Made by a program: the position numbers and the translations under genes
Assembly: GCF_023614235.1 (NCBI RefSeq)
Contig: NZ_CP094264.1
Location: forward strand, 3,720,001 to 3,784,000
Source of the DNA: Streptomyces sp. MRC013
Lineage (GTDB): Bacteria > Actinomycetota > Actinomycetes > Streptomycetales > Streptomycetaceae
DNA: 64,000 nucleotides
Reading direction: 5' to 3'
Notes under the pieces: model-generated
Told to the model about the DNA's origin: nothing
The model's database searches: none
The model's input: the letters and a program-made list of their open reading frames with translations, nothing else
Part shown: one piece after another, positions 17,805-27,312 of the stretch
How the letters are laid out: every line of letters begins with the position of its first letter
Numbering within the stretch: the stretch's first letter is position 1

Positions 17805-18782
17805 TCAGGCCTTGGAGCGGGAGTCCTTGTAGTGCTGGGCGGCCAGCTCGGCCGTCTGGTCGAGCGTGGGGGCCTGCCCGGCCGCCGCGGCGAGCATGTC
17901 GATCGTGTTGACGACGCCGTAGGTGCTGTAGTCGGCCCAGATGCAGGTCGGGATCCGCGCCTCCTTGGGGCCCTTCTCCGCGCTGCCGTCACCGTTGGGG
18001 TTGATGAGCTTCAGGTACTGGCACTTCATCAGGGCGCCCTCGAAGCCGGCCGGGGTCTTGCCCTCCGGGCTGCCGACCGGCTCCAGCTCGAACGCCCCGC
18101 CGAACTGGGTGCTCTCCTTCTTGGTGTAGTTGGCGAACCCCATGTCTATGGCCTTCTCCGGGTCGGTGATCTCGCCCCAGGTCCCGTTGAGACTCATGTT
18201 GCGGCCCACCGTCGTGCCGGAACCGCCGCCCGCCTTGTAGTTGGCCACGACCATCTGCGGGTTCTTGATGCCCATGGCGGTCGCGTTGGCCGTCATCTTG
18301 GCGTCCAGCTTGACGGGCCGGTCCCCGCCGTCCTTCTGGTACTCGCCGATCGACGCCGCCGGCGTGATCTTGTAACCCCTGGTGTCGTCGGCCACCGCGC
18401 CGTTGCCGCCGCCGAGGCCCCCGAACAGGAACCACGCGCCCACGCCCAGGGCCACCACACCCGCGGTCACCCCGACGACCAGGCCCGTCTTCTTCTTCGG
18501 GGGCCGCGGCGGGACCGGGTACCCCGGACCGCCGCCGTACGGCGGCTGCTGCGGCGGCTGGCCGTACGCACCGGGTTGCGGCGGCTGGCCGTACGGGGCC
18601 GGCTGCTGCGGGTGGCCGTACCCCGGCTGGGGCGGCGGCGCCTGCTGCGGGTAGCCGTAACCGGGCTGCGGCGCCTGCGGGGGCTGGCCGTACGGGCCCG
18701 GCTGGCCGTACGGGCCCGGCTGGCCGTAGGGCCCGGGCTGCTGGGGCTGCCCGCCGTACGGGCCCGGCTGGTTGTAGCTCAT
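17805..18782 (-). CDS. Single-pass membrane protein with Pro/Gln/Gly/Tyr-rich N-terminus
   Basis: A 325-residue protein of unknown function. Residues 1-95 are low-complexity, with PGPYGQ repeats and PPQQPPYGG. A basic PPKKKTG precedes one membrane helix (LVVGVTAGVVALGVGAWFLFG), which suggests a cytoplasmic repeat region and an extracellular domain of about 200 residues. The outer part contains two cysteines, in LMKCQYLKL and RIPTCIWADYS, that may form a disulphide. The layout is like other actinobacterial membrane proteins with disordered Pro-rich N-termini. The ATG is preceded by GAGGGA. It is convergent with clpX and divergent from valS. Confidence 0.75.
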   Translation of the reverse strand: MSYNQPGPYGGQPQQPGPYGQPGPYGQPGPYGQPPQAPQPGYGYPQQAPPPQPGYGHPQQPAPYGQPPQPGAYGQPPQQPPYGGGPGYPVPPRPPKKKTGLVVGVTAGVVALGVGAWFLFGGLGGGNGAVADDTRGYKITPAASIGEYQKDGGDRPVKLDAKMTANATAMGIKNPQMVVANYKAGGGSGTTVGRNMSLNGTWGEITDPEKAIDMGFANYTKKESTQFGGAFELEPVGSPEGKTPAGFEGALMKCQYLKLINPNGDGSAEKGPKEARIPTCIWADYSTYGVVNTIDMLAAAAGQAPTLDQTAELAAQHYKDSRSKA

Positions 18783-18885
18783 CAGGGGTTTCCCTCATCC
18801 AGACGTTTACGCGTTGCCCACATCTTGACCGAAGGAACGCTTCCCGAGGAGCGCGGAGTGCGCACCGTCACGGAACATTCCCGTT

Positions 18886-18920
18886 TCAGTACGCGGCTGT
18901 GACACCTCTAAACTGGGTCC
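18886..18920 (+). promoter_or_regulatory. Promoter of valS giving a leaderless message
   Basis: TTCAGT (18886-18891) and TAAACT (18909-18914) are separated by 17 bases. The -10 ends six bases before the GTG at 18921 and no ribosome site exists, so transcription probably starts at the initiation codon. Confidence 0.6.
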
Positions 18921-21542
18921 GTGACCGAGAACACTCAGCAGCAGCCAGCATCCGCCCCCGAACTGCCGACCCAGTACGCGCCGGCCGAGGTAGAGGGGAA
19001 GCTGTACGAGAGCTGGGTGGAGCGCGGTTACTTCGACGCCGACGAGAACAGCGACAAGCCGCCGTACGCGATCGTCATCCCGCCGCCGAACGTCACCGGC
19101 AGCCTCCACCTGGGCCACGCCTTCGAGCACACGCTCATCGACGCCCTCACCCGCCGTAAGCGCATGCAGGGCTTCGAGACGCTGTGGCAGCCCGGCATGG
19201 ACCACGCCGGCATCGCCACGCAGAACGTCGTCGAGCGCGAGCTGGCCAAGGAGGGCAGGTCGCGGCACGACCTCGGGCGTGAGGCGTTCGTCGAGCGCGT
19301 CTGGCGGTGGAAGGCCGAGTCCGGCGGGCGGATCTCCGGCCAGATGCGCCGCCTCGGCGACGGCGTCGCCTGGTCCCGCGAGCGGTTCACCATGGACGAG
19401 GGGCTGTCCCGGGCCGTCCAGACCATCTTCAAGAAGCTCTACGACGACGAGCTGATCTACCGGGCCGAGCGCATCATCAACTGGTGCCCCCGCTGCCTCA
19501 CGGCCATCTCCGACATCGAGGTGGAGTACCAGGACGACGACGGCGAACTCGTCTCCATCCGGTACGGGGAGGGGGACGACTCCATCGTCGTCGCCACCAC
19601 CCGTGCCGAGACGATGCTCGGCGACACGGCCGTCGCCGTCCACCCGCAGGACGAGCGGTACGGCCACCTCGTCGGCCGGGAGATCGAGCTGCCGCTCACC
19701 GGCCGCCGCATCCCGGTCGTCGCGGACGAGCACGTCGACCCCGCGTTCGGCACCGGTGCCGTCAAGGTGACCCCGGCCCACGACCCGAACGACTTCGAGA
19801 TCGGCCAGCGGCACGGCCTGCCCTCCCTCACCGTCATGGACGAGCACGCCGTCATCACCGCCCACGGCCCCTTCCAGGGCCTGGACCGGCTGGAGGCCCG
19901 CTCCGCCATCGTCGCCGCCCTCCGCGCCGAGGGCCGGGTCGTCGCCGAGAAGCGCCCCTACTCCCACTCCGTCGGCCACTGCTCGCGCTGCAAGACCACC
20001 ATCGAGCCGCGCCTGTCGATGCAGTGGTGGGTCAGGGTGGGCCCGCTCGCGCGGGCCGCCGGCGACGCGGTCCGCGACGGCAGGGTCGCGATCCACCCGC
20101 AGGAGATGGAGAAGCGGTACTTCGACTGGGTCGACAACCTGCACGACTGGTGCATCTCGCGCCAGCTGTGGTGGGGGCACCGCATCCCCGTCTGGTACGG
20201 GCCGAACGGCGAGGTCGTCTGCGTCGGCCCCGACGAGCAGCCCCCGTCCGGCGACGGCTGGCACCAGGACACCGACGTCCTCGACACCTGGTTCTCGTCC
20301 GGCCTCTGGCCCTTCTCCACGCTCGGCTGGCCCGAACGGACCGGGAGCCTGGCGAAGTTCTATCCGAATTCCGTCCTGGTCACCGGATACGACATCCTCT
20401 TCTTCTGGGTCGCCCGGATGATGATGTTCGGTCTCTACGCGATGGACGGGACCCCGCCGTTCCGCACCATCGCCCTGCACGGCATGGTCCGCGACCAGAA
20501 CGGCAAGAAGATGTCGAAGTCCTTCGGGAACGTCGTCGACCCGCTCGACTGGATGGACGAGTACGGCTCCGACGCCCTCCGCTTCACCCTGGCGCGGGGC
20601 GCCAACCCGGGCGTCGACGTGCCGATCGGCGAGGACTGGGTCCAGGCATCGCGGAACTTCGCCAACAAGATCTGGAACGCCACCCGCTTCGCCCTGATGA
20701 ACGGCGCCACCGTCGAGGGCCCCCTGCCGGACGCCTCCCGGACGACGGCCGCGGACCGCTGGATCCTCTCCCGCCTCAACAAGACCGTCGCCGAAGTCGA
20801 CGCGTACTACGAGGACTTCCAGTTCGCCAAGCTCAGCGAGGCCCTCTACCACTTCGCGTGGGACGAGGTCTTCGACTGGTACGTCGAACTGTCCAAGACG
20901 ACGTTCTTCGCGGGCGGCGAGCAGGCGAAGGTCTCCGCGCGCGTCCTCGGCGAGGTCCTCGACGTGATGCTGCGCCTGCTGCACCCGATCGTCCCGTTCG
21001 TCACCGACACCCTGTGGACCACGCTCACCGGCGGGGAGTCCCTCGTCGTCGCCGACTGGCCGGGCGACAGCGGCTTCCGCGACGAGGCCGCGGAGAAGGA
21101 GATCGAGCTGGTCCAGCGCGTCGTCACCGAGGTCCGCCGGTTCCGCTCCGACCAGGGCCTCCAGCCCGGGCAGAAGGTCCCGGCCCGTCTGGACCTGGCC
21201 GGTACGGCGCTCGCGCCGCACGAGGCGGCCATCCGCCAGCTGCTGCGCCTCCAGCCGGAGGGCGAGGGCTTCCACGCCACCGCCTCCCTGCCGGTCGCCG
21301 GCGCCACGGTCGCGCTCGACCTGTCGGGCGCGATCGACGTCGAGGCGGAGCGCAAGCGCCTGGCGAAGGACCTGGCCGCGGCCGAGAAGGAGAAGGCCCA
21401 GGCCCGGGCGAAGCTCGGCAACGACGCCTTCCTCGCCAAGGCTCCGGACCACGTCGTGGAGAAGATCCGCACACGGCTCGCCCAGGCGGACGAGGACATC
21501 GCCCGCGTCCAGGCCCAGCTGGACAACCTGCCCCGGGGCTGA
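18921..21542 (+). CDS. valS: Valyl-tRNA synthetase
   Basis: An 873-residue class I aminoacyl-tRNA synthetase that charges tRNA-Val. The HIGH-type motif is [15 protein letters not shown] and the KMSKS motif is [13 protein letters not shown]. The editing domain ([30 protein letters not shown]) removes mischarged threonine. The anticodon-binding helical domain and a C-terminal coiled coil ([22 protein letters not shown]) complete the usual order. The start is the leaderless GTG at 18921. folC follows after a terminator-like hairpin, a conserved bacterial neighbourhood. Confidence 0.97.
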   Translation: MTENTQQQPASAPELPTQYAPAEVEGKLYESWVERGYFDADENSDKPPYAIVIPPPNVTGSLHLGHAFEHTLIDALTRRKRMQGFETLWQPGMDHAGIATQNVVERELAKEGRSRHDLGREAFVERVWRWKAESGGRISGQMRRLGDGVAWSRERFTMDEGLSRAVQTIFKKLYDDELIYRAERIINWCPRCLTAISDIEVEYQDDDGELVSIRYGEGDDSIVVATTRAETMLGDTAVAVHPQDERYGHLVGREIELPLTGRRIPVVADEHVDPAFGTGAVKVTPAHDPNDFEIGQRHGLPSLTVMDEHAVITAHGPFQGLDRLEARSAIVAALRAEGRVVAEKRPYSHSVGHCSRCKTTIEPRLSMQWWVRVGPLARAAGDAVRDGRVAIHPQEMEKRYFDWVDNLHDWCISRQLWWGHRIPVWYGPNGEVVCVGPDEQPPSGDGWHQDTDVLDTWFSSGLWPFSTLGWPERTGSLAKFYPNSVLVTGYDILFFWVARMMMFGLYAMDGTPPFRTIALHGMVRDQNGKKMSKSFGNVVDPLDWMDEYGSDALRFTLARGANPGVDVPIGEDWVQASRNFANKIWNATRFALMNGATVEGPLPDASRTTAADRWILSRLNKTVAEVDAYYEDFQFAKLSEALYHFAWDEVFDWYVELSKTTFFAGGEQAKVSARVLGEVLDVMLRLLHPIVPFVTDTLWTTLTGGESLVVADWPGDSGFRDEAAEKEIELVQRVVTEVRRFRSDQGLQPGQKVPARLDLAGTALAPHEAAIRQLLRLQPEGEGFHATASLPVAGATVALDLSGAIDVEAERKRLAKDLAAAEKEKAQARAKLGNDAFLAKAPDHVVEKIRTRLAQADEDIARVQAQLDNLPRG

Positions 21543-21576
21543 CCCGCCCGCCGGGCCGGCCCGCCGCACACCACCG

Positions 21577-21609
21577 GGGGTCCCGGAACCGCTCGGGTTC
21601 CGGGACCCC
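21577..21609 (+). terminator. Terminator after valS
   Basis: A perfect 14-bp stem (21577-21590 with 21596-21609) with a five-base loop, extended by an outer GCACAC/GTGTGC pairing. Confidence 0.7.
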
Positions 21610-21713
21610 GCCGTGTGCCCGGGGCGGGGTCGCCCGGACCGGCCCGCGGCCGACTCGGCCCGGGGTCCCGCCGTGCGCCCGGGGCGGCGACCGGCGGTGT
21701 CGGCGGCCCTCCG

Positions 21714-21726
21714 TAGACTGGGCGGC
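21714..21726 (+). promoter_or_regulatory. Leaderless-type -10 box before folC
   Basis: TAGACT at 21714-21719 is followed by seven bases and the GTG at 21727, with no Shine-Dalgarno sequence. Confidence 0.45.
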
Positions 21727-23250
21727 GTGAGTGAGCAGCCCTCGTCCGGCGACCGTCCGGACCGCGACGACGTCCCCGACTTCGACGACATCGTCCAGGC
21801 GGAGACCACCCGAGACCCCGACCTGGCGGTGATCGAGGCCGGAAGCCGCACCCTGCGCACCCAGGCCGGCCCGCCGCAGGGCGACCCCGTACCGGCGCGG
21901 CCCGCCGACCCGGAGGTCGACAAGGCGCTGCGGGAGGTCGAGCAGGAGCTCTCCAGCCGCTGGGGCGAGACCCGGCTGGAGCCCTCCGTCCAGCGGATCA
22001 CCGCCCTCATGGACGTCCTGGGCGAGCCCCAGCGCGCGTACCCCTCCATCCACATCACGGGCACCAACGGCAAGACGTCCACGGCCCGCATGATCGAGGC
22101 CCTGCTCGGCGCGTTCGACCTGCGCACCGGCCGGTACACCTCGCCGCACGTCCAGATGATCACGGAGCGGATCAGCCTGGACGGCGCCCCGATCGACGCC
22201 GAGCGGTTCGTCGAGACGTACCGCGACGTCAAGCCGTACGTCGAGATGGTCGACGCCGCCCAGGAGCACCGGCTGTCCTTCTTCGAGGTCCTCACCGGCA
22301 TGGCGTACGCCGCGTTCGCCGACGCCCCGGTCGACGTGGCCGTCGTCGAGGTCGGCATGGGCGGCAGCTGGGACGCGACGAACGTGATCGACGGATCCGT
22401 CGCCGTCGTCACCCCGATCTCCCTGGACCACACCGACCGGCTCGGCTCCACCCCCGCCGAGATCGCCGGCGAGAAGGCCGGGATCGTCAAGCAGGACGCC
22501 ACCGTGATCCTCGCGCAGCAGCCGGTGGACGCGGCGCAGGTGCTCCTCAGGAGGTCCGTCGCCGTGAACGCCACCGTCGCCCGCGAGGGCATGGAGTTCG
22601 GCGTCGTCTCCCGGGAGGTCGCCGTCGGCGGCCAGCTGCTGACCCTGCGCGGCCTCGGCGGCGAGTACGAGGGCGTCTTCCTCCCCCTGTACGGGGCGCA
22701 CCAGGCGCACAACGCGGCCGTGGCGCTCGCCGCGGTCGAGGCGTTCTTCGGGATCGGCGCGCAGCACGCCCGGCCCCTGGACCTCGACACGGTCCGCCGG
22801 GCCTTCGCCGCCGTCGCCTCGCCCGGCCGTCTGGAGGTCGTCCGGCGCAGCCCCACCGTCGTCCTGGACGCCGCGCACAACCCGGCCGGCGCGCAGGCGG
22901 CGGCGGACGGCGTCCGCGAGGCGTTCGGCTTCTCGCGGCTGATCGGTGTGGTCGGCGCCAGCGGCGACAAGGACGTGCGGGGCCTCCTGGAGGCGTTCGA
23001 ACCGATCTTCGCGGAGATCGTCGTCACGGCGAACTCCACGCCCCGCGCGATGGACCCCGACGCGCTCGCCGCCATCGCGGTGGAGGTCTTCGGCGAGGAG
23101 CGGGTGGTCGTCGAGCCGCGCCTCGACGACGCGCTGGAGGCGGCCGTCACGCTCGCCGAGGAGGAGGGCGGGTTCGCGGGCGCGGGCGTGCTGGTGACGG
23201 GTTCGGTGATCACGGTCGGCGAGGCCCGGCTTCTCCTCCGGAAGGGCTGA
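21727..23250 (+). CDS. folC: Bifunctional dihydrofolate synthase / folylpolyglutamate synthase
   Basis: A 507-residue Mur-ligase-family enzyme that adds glutamate to dihydropteroate and extends folate polyglutamates. The ATP-binding loop is ITGTNGKTSTARMIEALL. SPHVQMITERISLDG binds folate, and VEVGMGGSWDATN, ISLDHTDRLG and VVLDAAHNPAG are family signatures. A hydrophilic N-terminal extension of about 70 residues rich in Asp, Pro and Arg precedes the core; such extensions are usual in Streptomyces FolC. Start GTG 21727 has a close -10 box and appears leaderless. The DUF4233 gene follows five bases later. Confidence 0.94.
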   Translation: MSEQPSSGDRPDRDDVPDFDDIVQAETTRDPDLAVIEAGSRTLRTQAGPPQGDPVPARPADPEVDKALREVEQELSSRWGETRLEPSVQRITALMDVLGEPQRAYPSIHITGTNGKTSTARMIEALLGAFDLRTGRYTSPHVQMITERISLDGAPIDAERFVETYRDVKPYVEMVDAAQEHRLSFFEVLTGMAYAAFADAPVDVAVVEVGMGGSWDATNVIDGSVAVVTPISLDHTDRLGSTPAEIAGEKAGIVKQDATVILAQQPVDAAQVLLRRSVAVNATVAREGMEFGVVSREVAVGGQLLTLRGLGGEYEGVFLPLYGAHQAHNAAVALAAVEAFFGIGAQHARPLDLDTVRRAFAAVASPGRLEVVRRSPTVVLDAAHNPAGAQAAADGVREAFGFSRLIGVVGASGDKDVRGLLEAFEPIFAEIVVTANSTPRAMDPDALAAIAVEVFGEERVVVEPRLDDALEAAVTLAEEEGGFAGAGVLVTGSVITVGEARLLLRKG

Positions 23251-23255
23251 CGGAC

Positions 23256-23609
23256 ATGCGTACGCTCTGCGCCTCGACGCTGATCGGGGAGTTCTTCGTG
23301 ATCGGCTTCGCGGGCCTGGTCGCGATGAAGGACGACAGCCTGGCCACGGGCACGGTGTGGACGGTGTGCGGCATCGCCATGGTGCTGTCCGTCCTGCTGT
23401 GCGGCGTGATCACCCGTCCGGGCGGGCTCCGGCTGGGGTGGGCGCTGCAGGTCGCGCTCGTCCTGAGCGGTTTCGTCGTGCCGGCCATGTTCTTCCTCGG
23501 CGCGGTCTTCGCGGGCCTGTGGTGGGCGTCCATCCACTTCGGCCGCAGGATCGACGAGGCGAAGGCCCGCTGGGCGGCCCGGAACGAGAGCGGCGCCTCC
23601 TCGGCGTAG
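23256..23609 (+). CDS. DUF4233 membrane protein
   Basis: A 117-residue protein with four hydrophobic segments (FFVIGFAGLVAM, TVCGIAMVLSVLLCGV, LGWALQVALVLSGFVVPAMFFLGAVFAGLWWAS), matching the small DUF4233 family that sits next to folC in many actinobacteria. Start ATG at 23256 lies five bases after the folC stop, so the two are co-transcribed. A basic/polar C-terminal tail ends ESGASSA. No function is known. Its constant place between folC and ndk suggests a membrane role linked to this conserved operon rather than to folate chemistry itself, which is inference. Confidence 0.8.
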   Translation: MRTLCASTLIGEFFVIGFAGLVAMKDDSLATGTVWTVCGIAMVLSVLLCGVITRPGGLRLGWALQVALVLSGFVVPAMFFLGAVFAGLWWASIHFGRRIDEAKARWAARNESGASSA

Positions 23610-23798
23610 CCGTACCCCCGGTGCGGCGTGCGCCGCCGCCCGCGGCGCCCGGCCCGGGAGGCCCCGCGCACGCGGGGGGCGGGCCCTCCGGCCGTCCGCC
23701 GCGGGCCGGCCGGAGGACCCGGCCGGGTGCCGTCCCCGCAGCGGTCCCCTGTAGCCTCTGTGCACCGCACGTACATGCTTGCAAGGAGCCATTCCACG

Positions 23799-24212
23799 AT
23801 GCCCCAGCGCACCCTCGTCCTCCTCAAGCCGGACGCCGTCCGCAGGCGGCTGATCGGCGAGATCATCGGCCGCATCGAGCGCAAGGCCGGTTGGGCCATC
23901 AGTGCGCTGGAGCTGCGCACGCTCGACCAGGACACGCTGGAGCAGCACTACGGCGAGCACAAGGGCAAGGCCTTCTACGAGCCGCTCGTCGCCTTCATGT
24001 CCTCCGGTCCGGTCGTCGCGATGGTGGTCGAGGGCGAGCGGGTCATCGAGGGCGTCCGGCGGCTCGCCGGCCCGACCGACCCGATCGCCGCGGAGCCCGG
24101 CTCCATCCGGGGTGACTACGGCACGATCGTCCGGGAGAACCTGATCCACGCCTCGGACTCCGAGGAGTCCGCCATTCGGGAACTCAAGATTTTCTTTCCC
24201 GGCCTTTCCTGA
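23799..24212 (+). CDS. ndk: Nucleoside diphosphate kinase
   Basis: A 137-residue enzyme that transfers the gamma phosphate of ATP to nucleoside diphosphates through a phospho-histidine. It begins MPQRTLVLLKPDAVRRRLIG. The catalytic His lies in ENLIHASDSEESA, and RRLAGPTDP and RGDYG are conserved nucleotide-binding segments. AAGGAG lies 10-11 bases before the ATG. It is probably expressed separately from folC, since about 190 bases intervene. Confidence 0.97.
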   Translation: MPQRTLVLLKPDAVRRRLIGEIIGRIERKAGWAISALELRTLDQDTLEQHYGEHKGKAFYEPLVAFMSSGPVVAMVVEGERVIEGVRRLAGPTDPIAAEPGSIRGDYGTIVRENLIHASDSEESAIRELKIFFPGLS

Positions 24213-24472
24213 CCTACTGTCAGCCGTACGCGCTCACGACCTGGGGCGACCGAGTGGAATTCCGGTCGCCCCGCGGCATATCGCGGAGGAGACCGGGAAC
24301 GCATCGCACCGACATCTCGTCACCTGTATAGAGGCGGATCACCGCGCCGTGTTCGCGGAAGCGGTACTACGATGGAATCCTCCGCTCCACACGATCCAGC
24401 GCGCCGTCCTGAGAAGCCGTCAACGCTCTGTGGGAAGGCCCGGCGCTCCTCATGGGAAACAAGGGGAACTCA

Positions 24473-25492
24473 ATGTCGTTCATCGGCCGTGACATGGCTG
24501 TCGACCTCGGGACCGCCAACACGCTGGTGTACGTCAGGGGCCGCGGCATCGTCCTCAACGAGCCGTCGGTCGTCGCCATCAACACCAACACCGGCGGCAT
24601 CCTGGCGGTCGGCGCAGAGGCGAAGAAGATGATCGGCCGGACCCCCGGCAACATCGTCGCGGTGCGGCCGCTGAAGGACGGGGTGATCGCGGACTTCGAG
24701 ATCACCGAGCGGATGCTCCGCTACTTCATCCTGAAGATCCACAAGCGCCGCTACCTGGCCCGCCCCCGCGTCGTCGTCTGCGTTCCGTCCGGCATCACGG
24801 GCGTCGAGCGCCGCGCCGTCATCGAGGCGTCCACTCAGGCGGGCGCCCGGCAGGTGCACATCATCGAGGAGCCGATGGCGGCCGCCATCGGCTCGGGCCT
24901 GCCGGTCCACGAGGCCACGGGCAACATGGTCGTCGACATCGGCGGCGGTACGACCGAGGTCGCCGTCATCTCCCTCGGCGGAATCGTCACCGCGCAGTCC
25001 ATCCGGGTCGCCGGCGACGAGTTGGACAACGCGATCATCCAGCACGTCAAGAAGGAGTACAGCCTCCTCCTCGGTGAGCGCACCGCCGAGCAGATCAAGA
25101 TCACCGTCGGTTCGGCGCACGACTTCGGTGAGGAGGAGCACACCGAGATCCGCGGACGCGACCTGGTCTCCGGCCTGCCGAAGACCGTCGTCATCTCCGC
25201 CTCGGAGGTCCGCAAGGCCATCGAGGAGCCCGTCAACGCCATCGTCGACGCCGTGAAGACGACCCTCGACAAGTGCCCGCCCGAGCTCTCCGGCGACATC
25301 ATGGACCGCGGGATCGTCCTCACCGGCGGCGGCGCCCTGCTGCGCGGCCTCGACGAGCGGCTGCGCCAGGAGACGGGCATGCCGATCCACATCGCCGAGG
25401 ATCCGCTGGACTCGGTGGCGCTGGGCTCCGGCAAGTGCGTCGAGGAGTTCGAGGCGCTCCAGCAGGTGCTGGACTCCCAGCCCCGCAGGTGA
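24473..25492 (+). CDS. mreB: Rod shape-determining protein MreB (actin homologue)
   Basis: A 339-residue actin-like ATPase. It reads [21 protein letters not shown], with the phosphate-1 motif DLGTANT, phosphate-2 [13 protein letters not shown] and adenosine motif [18 protein letters not shown]. In Streptomyces MreB is needed for a sound spore wall rather than for hyphal growth and works with the Mre/PBP2/RodA genes downstream. Two ATGs are possible; I chose 24473 because AAGGGG lies five to six bases upstream. The ATG at 24452 would add MGNKGNS. A hairpin separates it from mreC, so much transcription may end after mreB. Confidence 0.95.
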   Translation: MSFIGRDMAVDLGTANTLVYVRGRGIVLNEPSVVAINTNTGGILAVGAEAKKMIGRTPGNIVAVRPLKDGVIADFEITERMLRYFILKIHKRRYLARPRVVVCVPSGITGVERRAVIEASTQAGARQVHIIEEPMAAAIGSGLPVHEATGNMVVDIGGGTTEVAVISLGGIVTAQSIRVAGDELDNAIIQHVKKEYSLLLGERTAEQIKITVGSAHDFGEEEHTEIRGRDLVSGLPKTVVISASEVRKAIEEPVNAIVDAVKTTLDKCPPELSGDIMDRGIVLTGGGALLRGLDERLRQETGMPIHIAEDPLDSVALGSGKCVEEFEALQQVLDSQPRR

Positions 25493-25501
25493 CGCCCACA
25501 C

Positions 25502-25541
25502 GATCAGCCGTACGGATCCCGTCGGACCCGTACGGCTGATC
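25502..25541 (+). terminator. Hairpin between mreB and mreC
   Basis: A perfect 14-bp stem, GATCAGCCGTACGG paired with its complement at 25528-25541, lies ten bases after the mreB stop. TATAAC at 25547-25552 could be a -10 for an mreC promoter just beyond it. Confidence 0.7.
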
Positions 25542-25591
25542 TTCGGTATAACGGCACAAACATTCCTACGAGGAAGGCACGGCCGCCCCAC

Positions 25592-26575
25592 GTGAGGGAC
25601 ACGAAAGAGAGCCGGCTGCTTCTGGCGCTTCTGGTCGCCGTCGCGTTCGCGCTGATCACGGTGGACATCCGCGGCGGTGAGGAGTCACCGGTCGACGGAG
25701 CCCGGCGCGTCGCCGCCGCGGTCTTCGGCCCCGTCGAGAACAGCGTCGCGTCCGCGGTGGCCCCGATCGGCAACGCGATCGGGGCCGTGCGGGACTCCGG
25801 CGAGCGCCACAGCCGCATCGCGCAGCTGGAGAGGGAGAACGCCGAGCTGAAGACGAGGCTCGGCAGCGACGACCGCAACCGCAACCGCGTCCGCGAACTG
25901 GACAAGCTGCTCAGAACGGCCGGCGCGGGACAGTACGGCATCAAGGCGGCCGAGGTCGTCGCCATAGGGGCGGCCCAGGGCTTCTCCTGGACGGTGACCA
26001 TCGACGCCGGCGCCCGGGACGGCATCCGCCGCGACATGACCGTCATCAACGGCGACGGGCTCGTCGGCCGCGTCACCACCGTCGGCCCCTCCACCGCCAC
26101 CGTGCTCCTCGCCAGCGATCCGGACTTCACGGTCGGCACGCGGATAGAGCGCACCGACGAGTTGGGCTTCGCCACCGGGCAGGGCGAGCGCCCGCTGTCC
26201 GTGCAGCTGCTCAACGGCAAGGCGAAGGTGAAGCCCGGCGACCGGCTCGTCACCTTCGGCTCCCAGGCCGACCGCCCGTTCGTGCCCGGCGTGCCCGTCG
26301 GCGAGGTCATCCGCGTCGATCCGTCCAGCGGCGACCTGACCCGCCGGCTGTTCGTCCGCCCCTACGCCGGGTTCAGCCGCCTCGACATCGTCGGCGTCGT
26401 CGTCCAGGCGCCCCGCACCGACCCGCGCGACACGGTCCTGCCCGCCCGACCGAAGCCCGCCCCGACGGTCACCGTGACGGTCACCCCCTCACCGGCCGGC
26501 GAGCGGCCGCAGGACGGGCAGGCCGACGCCCAGCCGGGCGTGGCCCCCCGCACCGACGAGCAGGAACAGGAGTAG
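25592..26575 (+). CDS. mreC: Rod shape-determining protein MreC
   Basis: A 327-residue bitopic protein. One N-terminal membrane helix (LLLALLVAVAFALITVDI) is followed by a coiled coil (SRIAQLERENAELKTRL) and the extracytoplasmic beta-rich MreC domain (VVAIGAAQGFSWTVTIDAGARDGI, NGDGLVGRVTTVGPSTATVLL). The C-terminal tail is Pro/Thr/Asp-rich. MreC links MreB and the wall synthases. The start is GTG 25592 with AGGAAGG upstream. It forms one unit with mreD, four bases apart. Confidence 0.93.
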   Translation: MRDTKESRLLLALLVAVAFALITVDIRGGEESPVDGARRVAAAVFGPVENSVASAVAPIGNAIGAVRDSGERHSRIAQLERENAELKTRLGSDDRNRNRVRELDKLLRTAGAGQYGIKAAEVVAIGAAQGFSWTVTIDAGARDGIRRDMTVINGDGLVGRVTTVGPSTATVLLASDPDFTVGTRIERTDELGFATGQGERPLSVQLLNGKAKVKPGDRLVTFGSQADRPFVPGVPVGEVIRVDPSSGDLTRRLFVRPYAGFSRLDIVGVVVQAPRTDPRDTVLPARPKPAPTVTVTVTPSPAGERPQDGQADAQPGVAPRTDEQEQE

Positions 26576-26579
26576 TCCC

Positions 26580-27245
26580 ATGCGCCTCAACCGGATCCTC
26601 CTCTCCGGCACCCTGGTCGTGGTCGCCCTGGTCGTCCAGGTCTCCGTCCTCGCCCGCCTGCAGCTGCCCGGCGCCGTCCCCGACCTGGTCCTGCTGACCG
26701 TGCTCGCCCTGTCCATGGTGTACGGGCACGTCAGCGGTGCCCTCATCGGTTTCGGCGCCGGCCTCCTCGCCGACCTCGCCCCGCCCGCCGACCACGCCAT
26801 CGGCCGCTACGCGCTGGTCCTGTGCGTCATCGGCTACCTCGCGGGGCTCACCCGGCCGGAGACCGGGCAGCCCCGGTCCGCGGCCGGACCGATGGCCGTG
26901 ATCGTCGCCGCCGCGATCGGCTCCACGCTGCTGTACGCGGGCGTCGGCGCCCTCGTCGGCGACACCGGGGCCCGCCACGTGGGCCTCCTCTCCCTGATCC
27001 TCACCGCCGTCGTCTACGACCTGCTGCTCACGCCGTTCACCGTGCCGTGGATCATGGCGCTGGCCCGGCGGGCCGACGGCGACCCGCTCGCCGAGCCCGC
27101 CACCGCCGGCGGCGACGTCACCGCCGGCTGGATGGTCGGCGGCACGGGTCTGAGCGTCGGCGGCCGGCGCGGCGGCCTGCGCGTCAGGGCCGCCCGCGGC
27201 CGCGCCGCCCGCGCCGCCCGCATCAAGGGGGTCAAGCGCCCGTGA
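26580..27245 (+). CDS. mreD: Rod shape-determining protein MreD
   Basis: A 221-residue membrane protein with five to six helices. The MreD pattern AVPDLVLLTVLALSMVYGHVSGALIGFGAGLLADL is clear. The C-terminal 60 residues are hydrophilic, Gly/Arg-rich and very basic. The gene starts four bases after mreC and precedes the PBP2 gene, the classic mreCD-mrdA-rodA order of the spore-wall machinery. Confidence 0.92.
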   Translation: MRLNRILLSGTLVVVALVVQVSVLARLQLPGAVPDLVLLTVLALSMVYGHVSGALIGFGAGLLADLAPPADHAIGRYALVLCVIGYLAGLTRPETGQPRSAAGPMAVIVAAAIGSTLLYAGVGALVGDTGARHVGLLSLILTAVVYDLLLTPFTVPWIMALARRADGDPLAEPATAGGDVTAGWMVGGTGLSVGGRRGGLRVRAARGRAARAARIKGVKRP

Positions 27246-27312
27246 GGCCGGTCCGACCCCGACGAGAGCCGCACACGGTACGAGGGAACCGAGACACCCG
27301 GGGGAGGGCGTC

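Noticed and set aside
18807..24149. A 1780-codon open frame on the minus strand
   Set aside because: It is antisense to valS, folC and ndk and contains only low-complexity Arg/Gly/Asp text; a by-product of GC-rich codon use.
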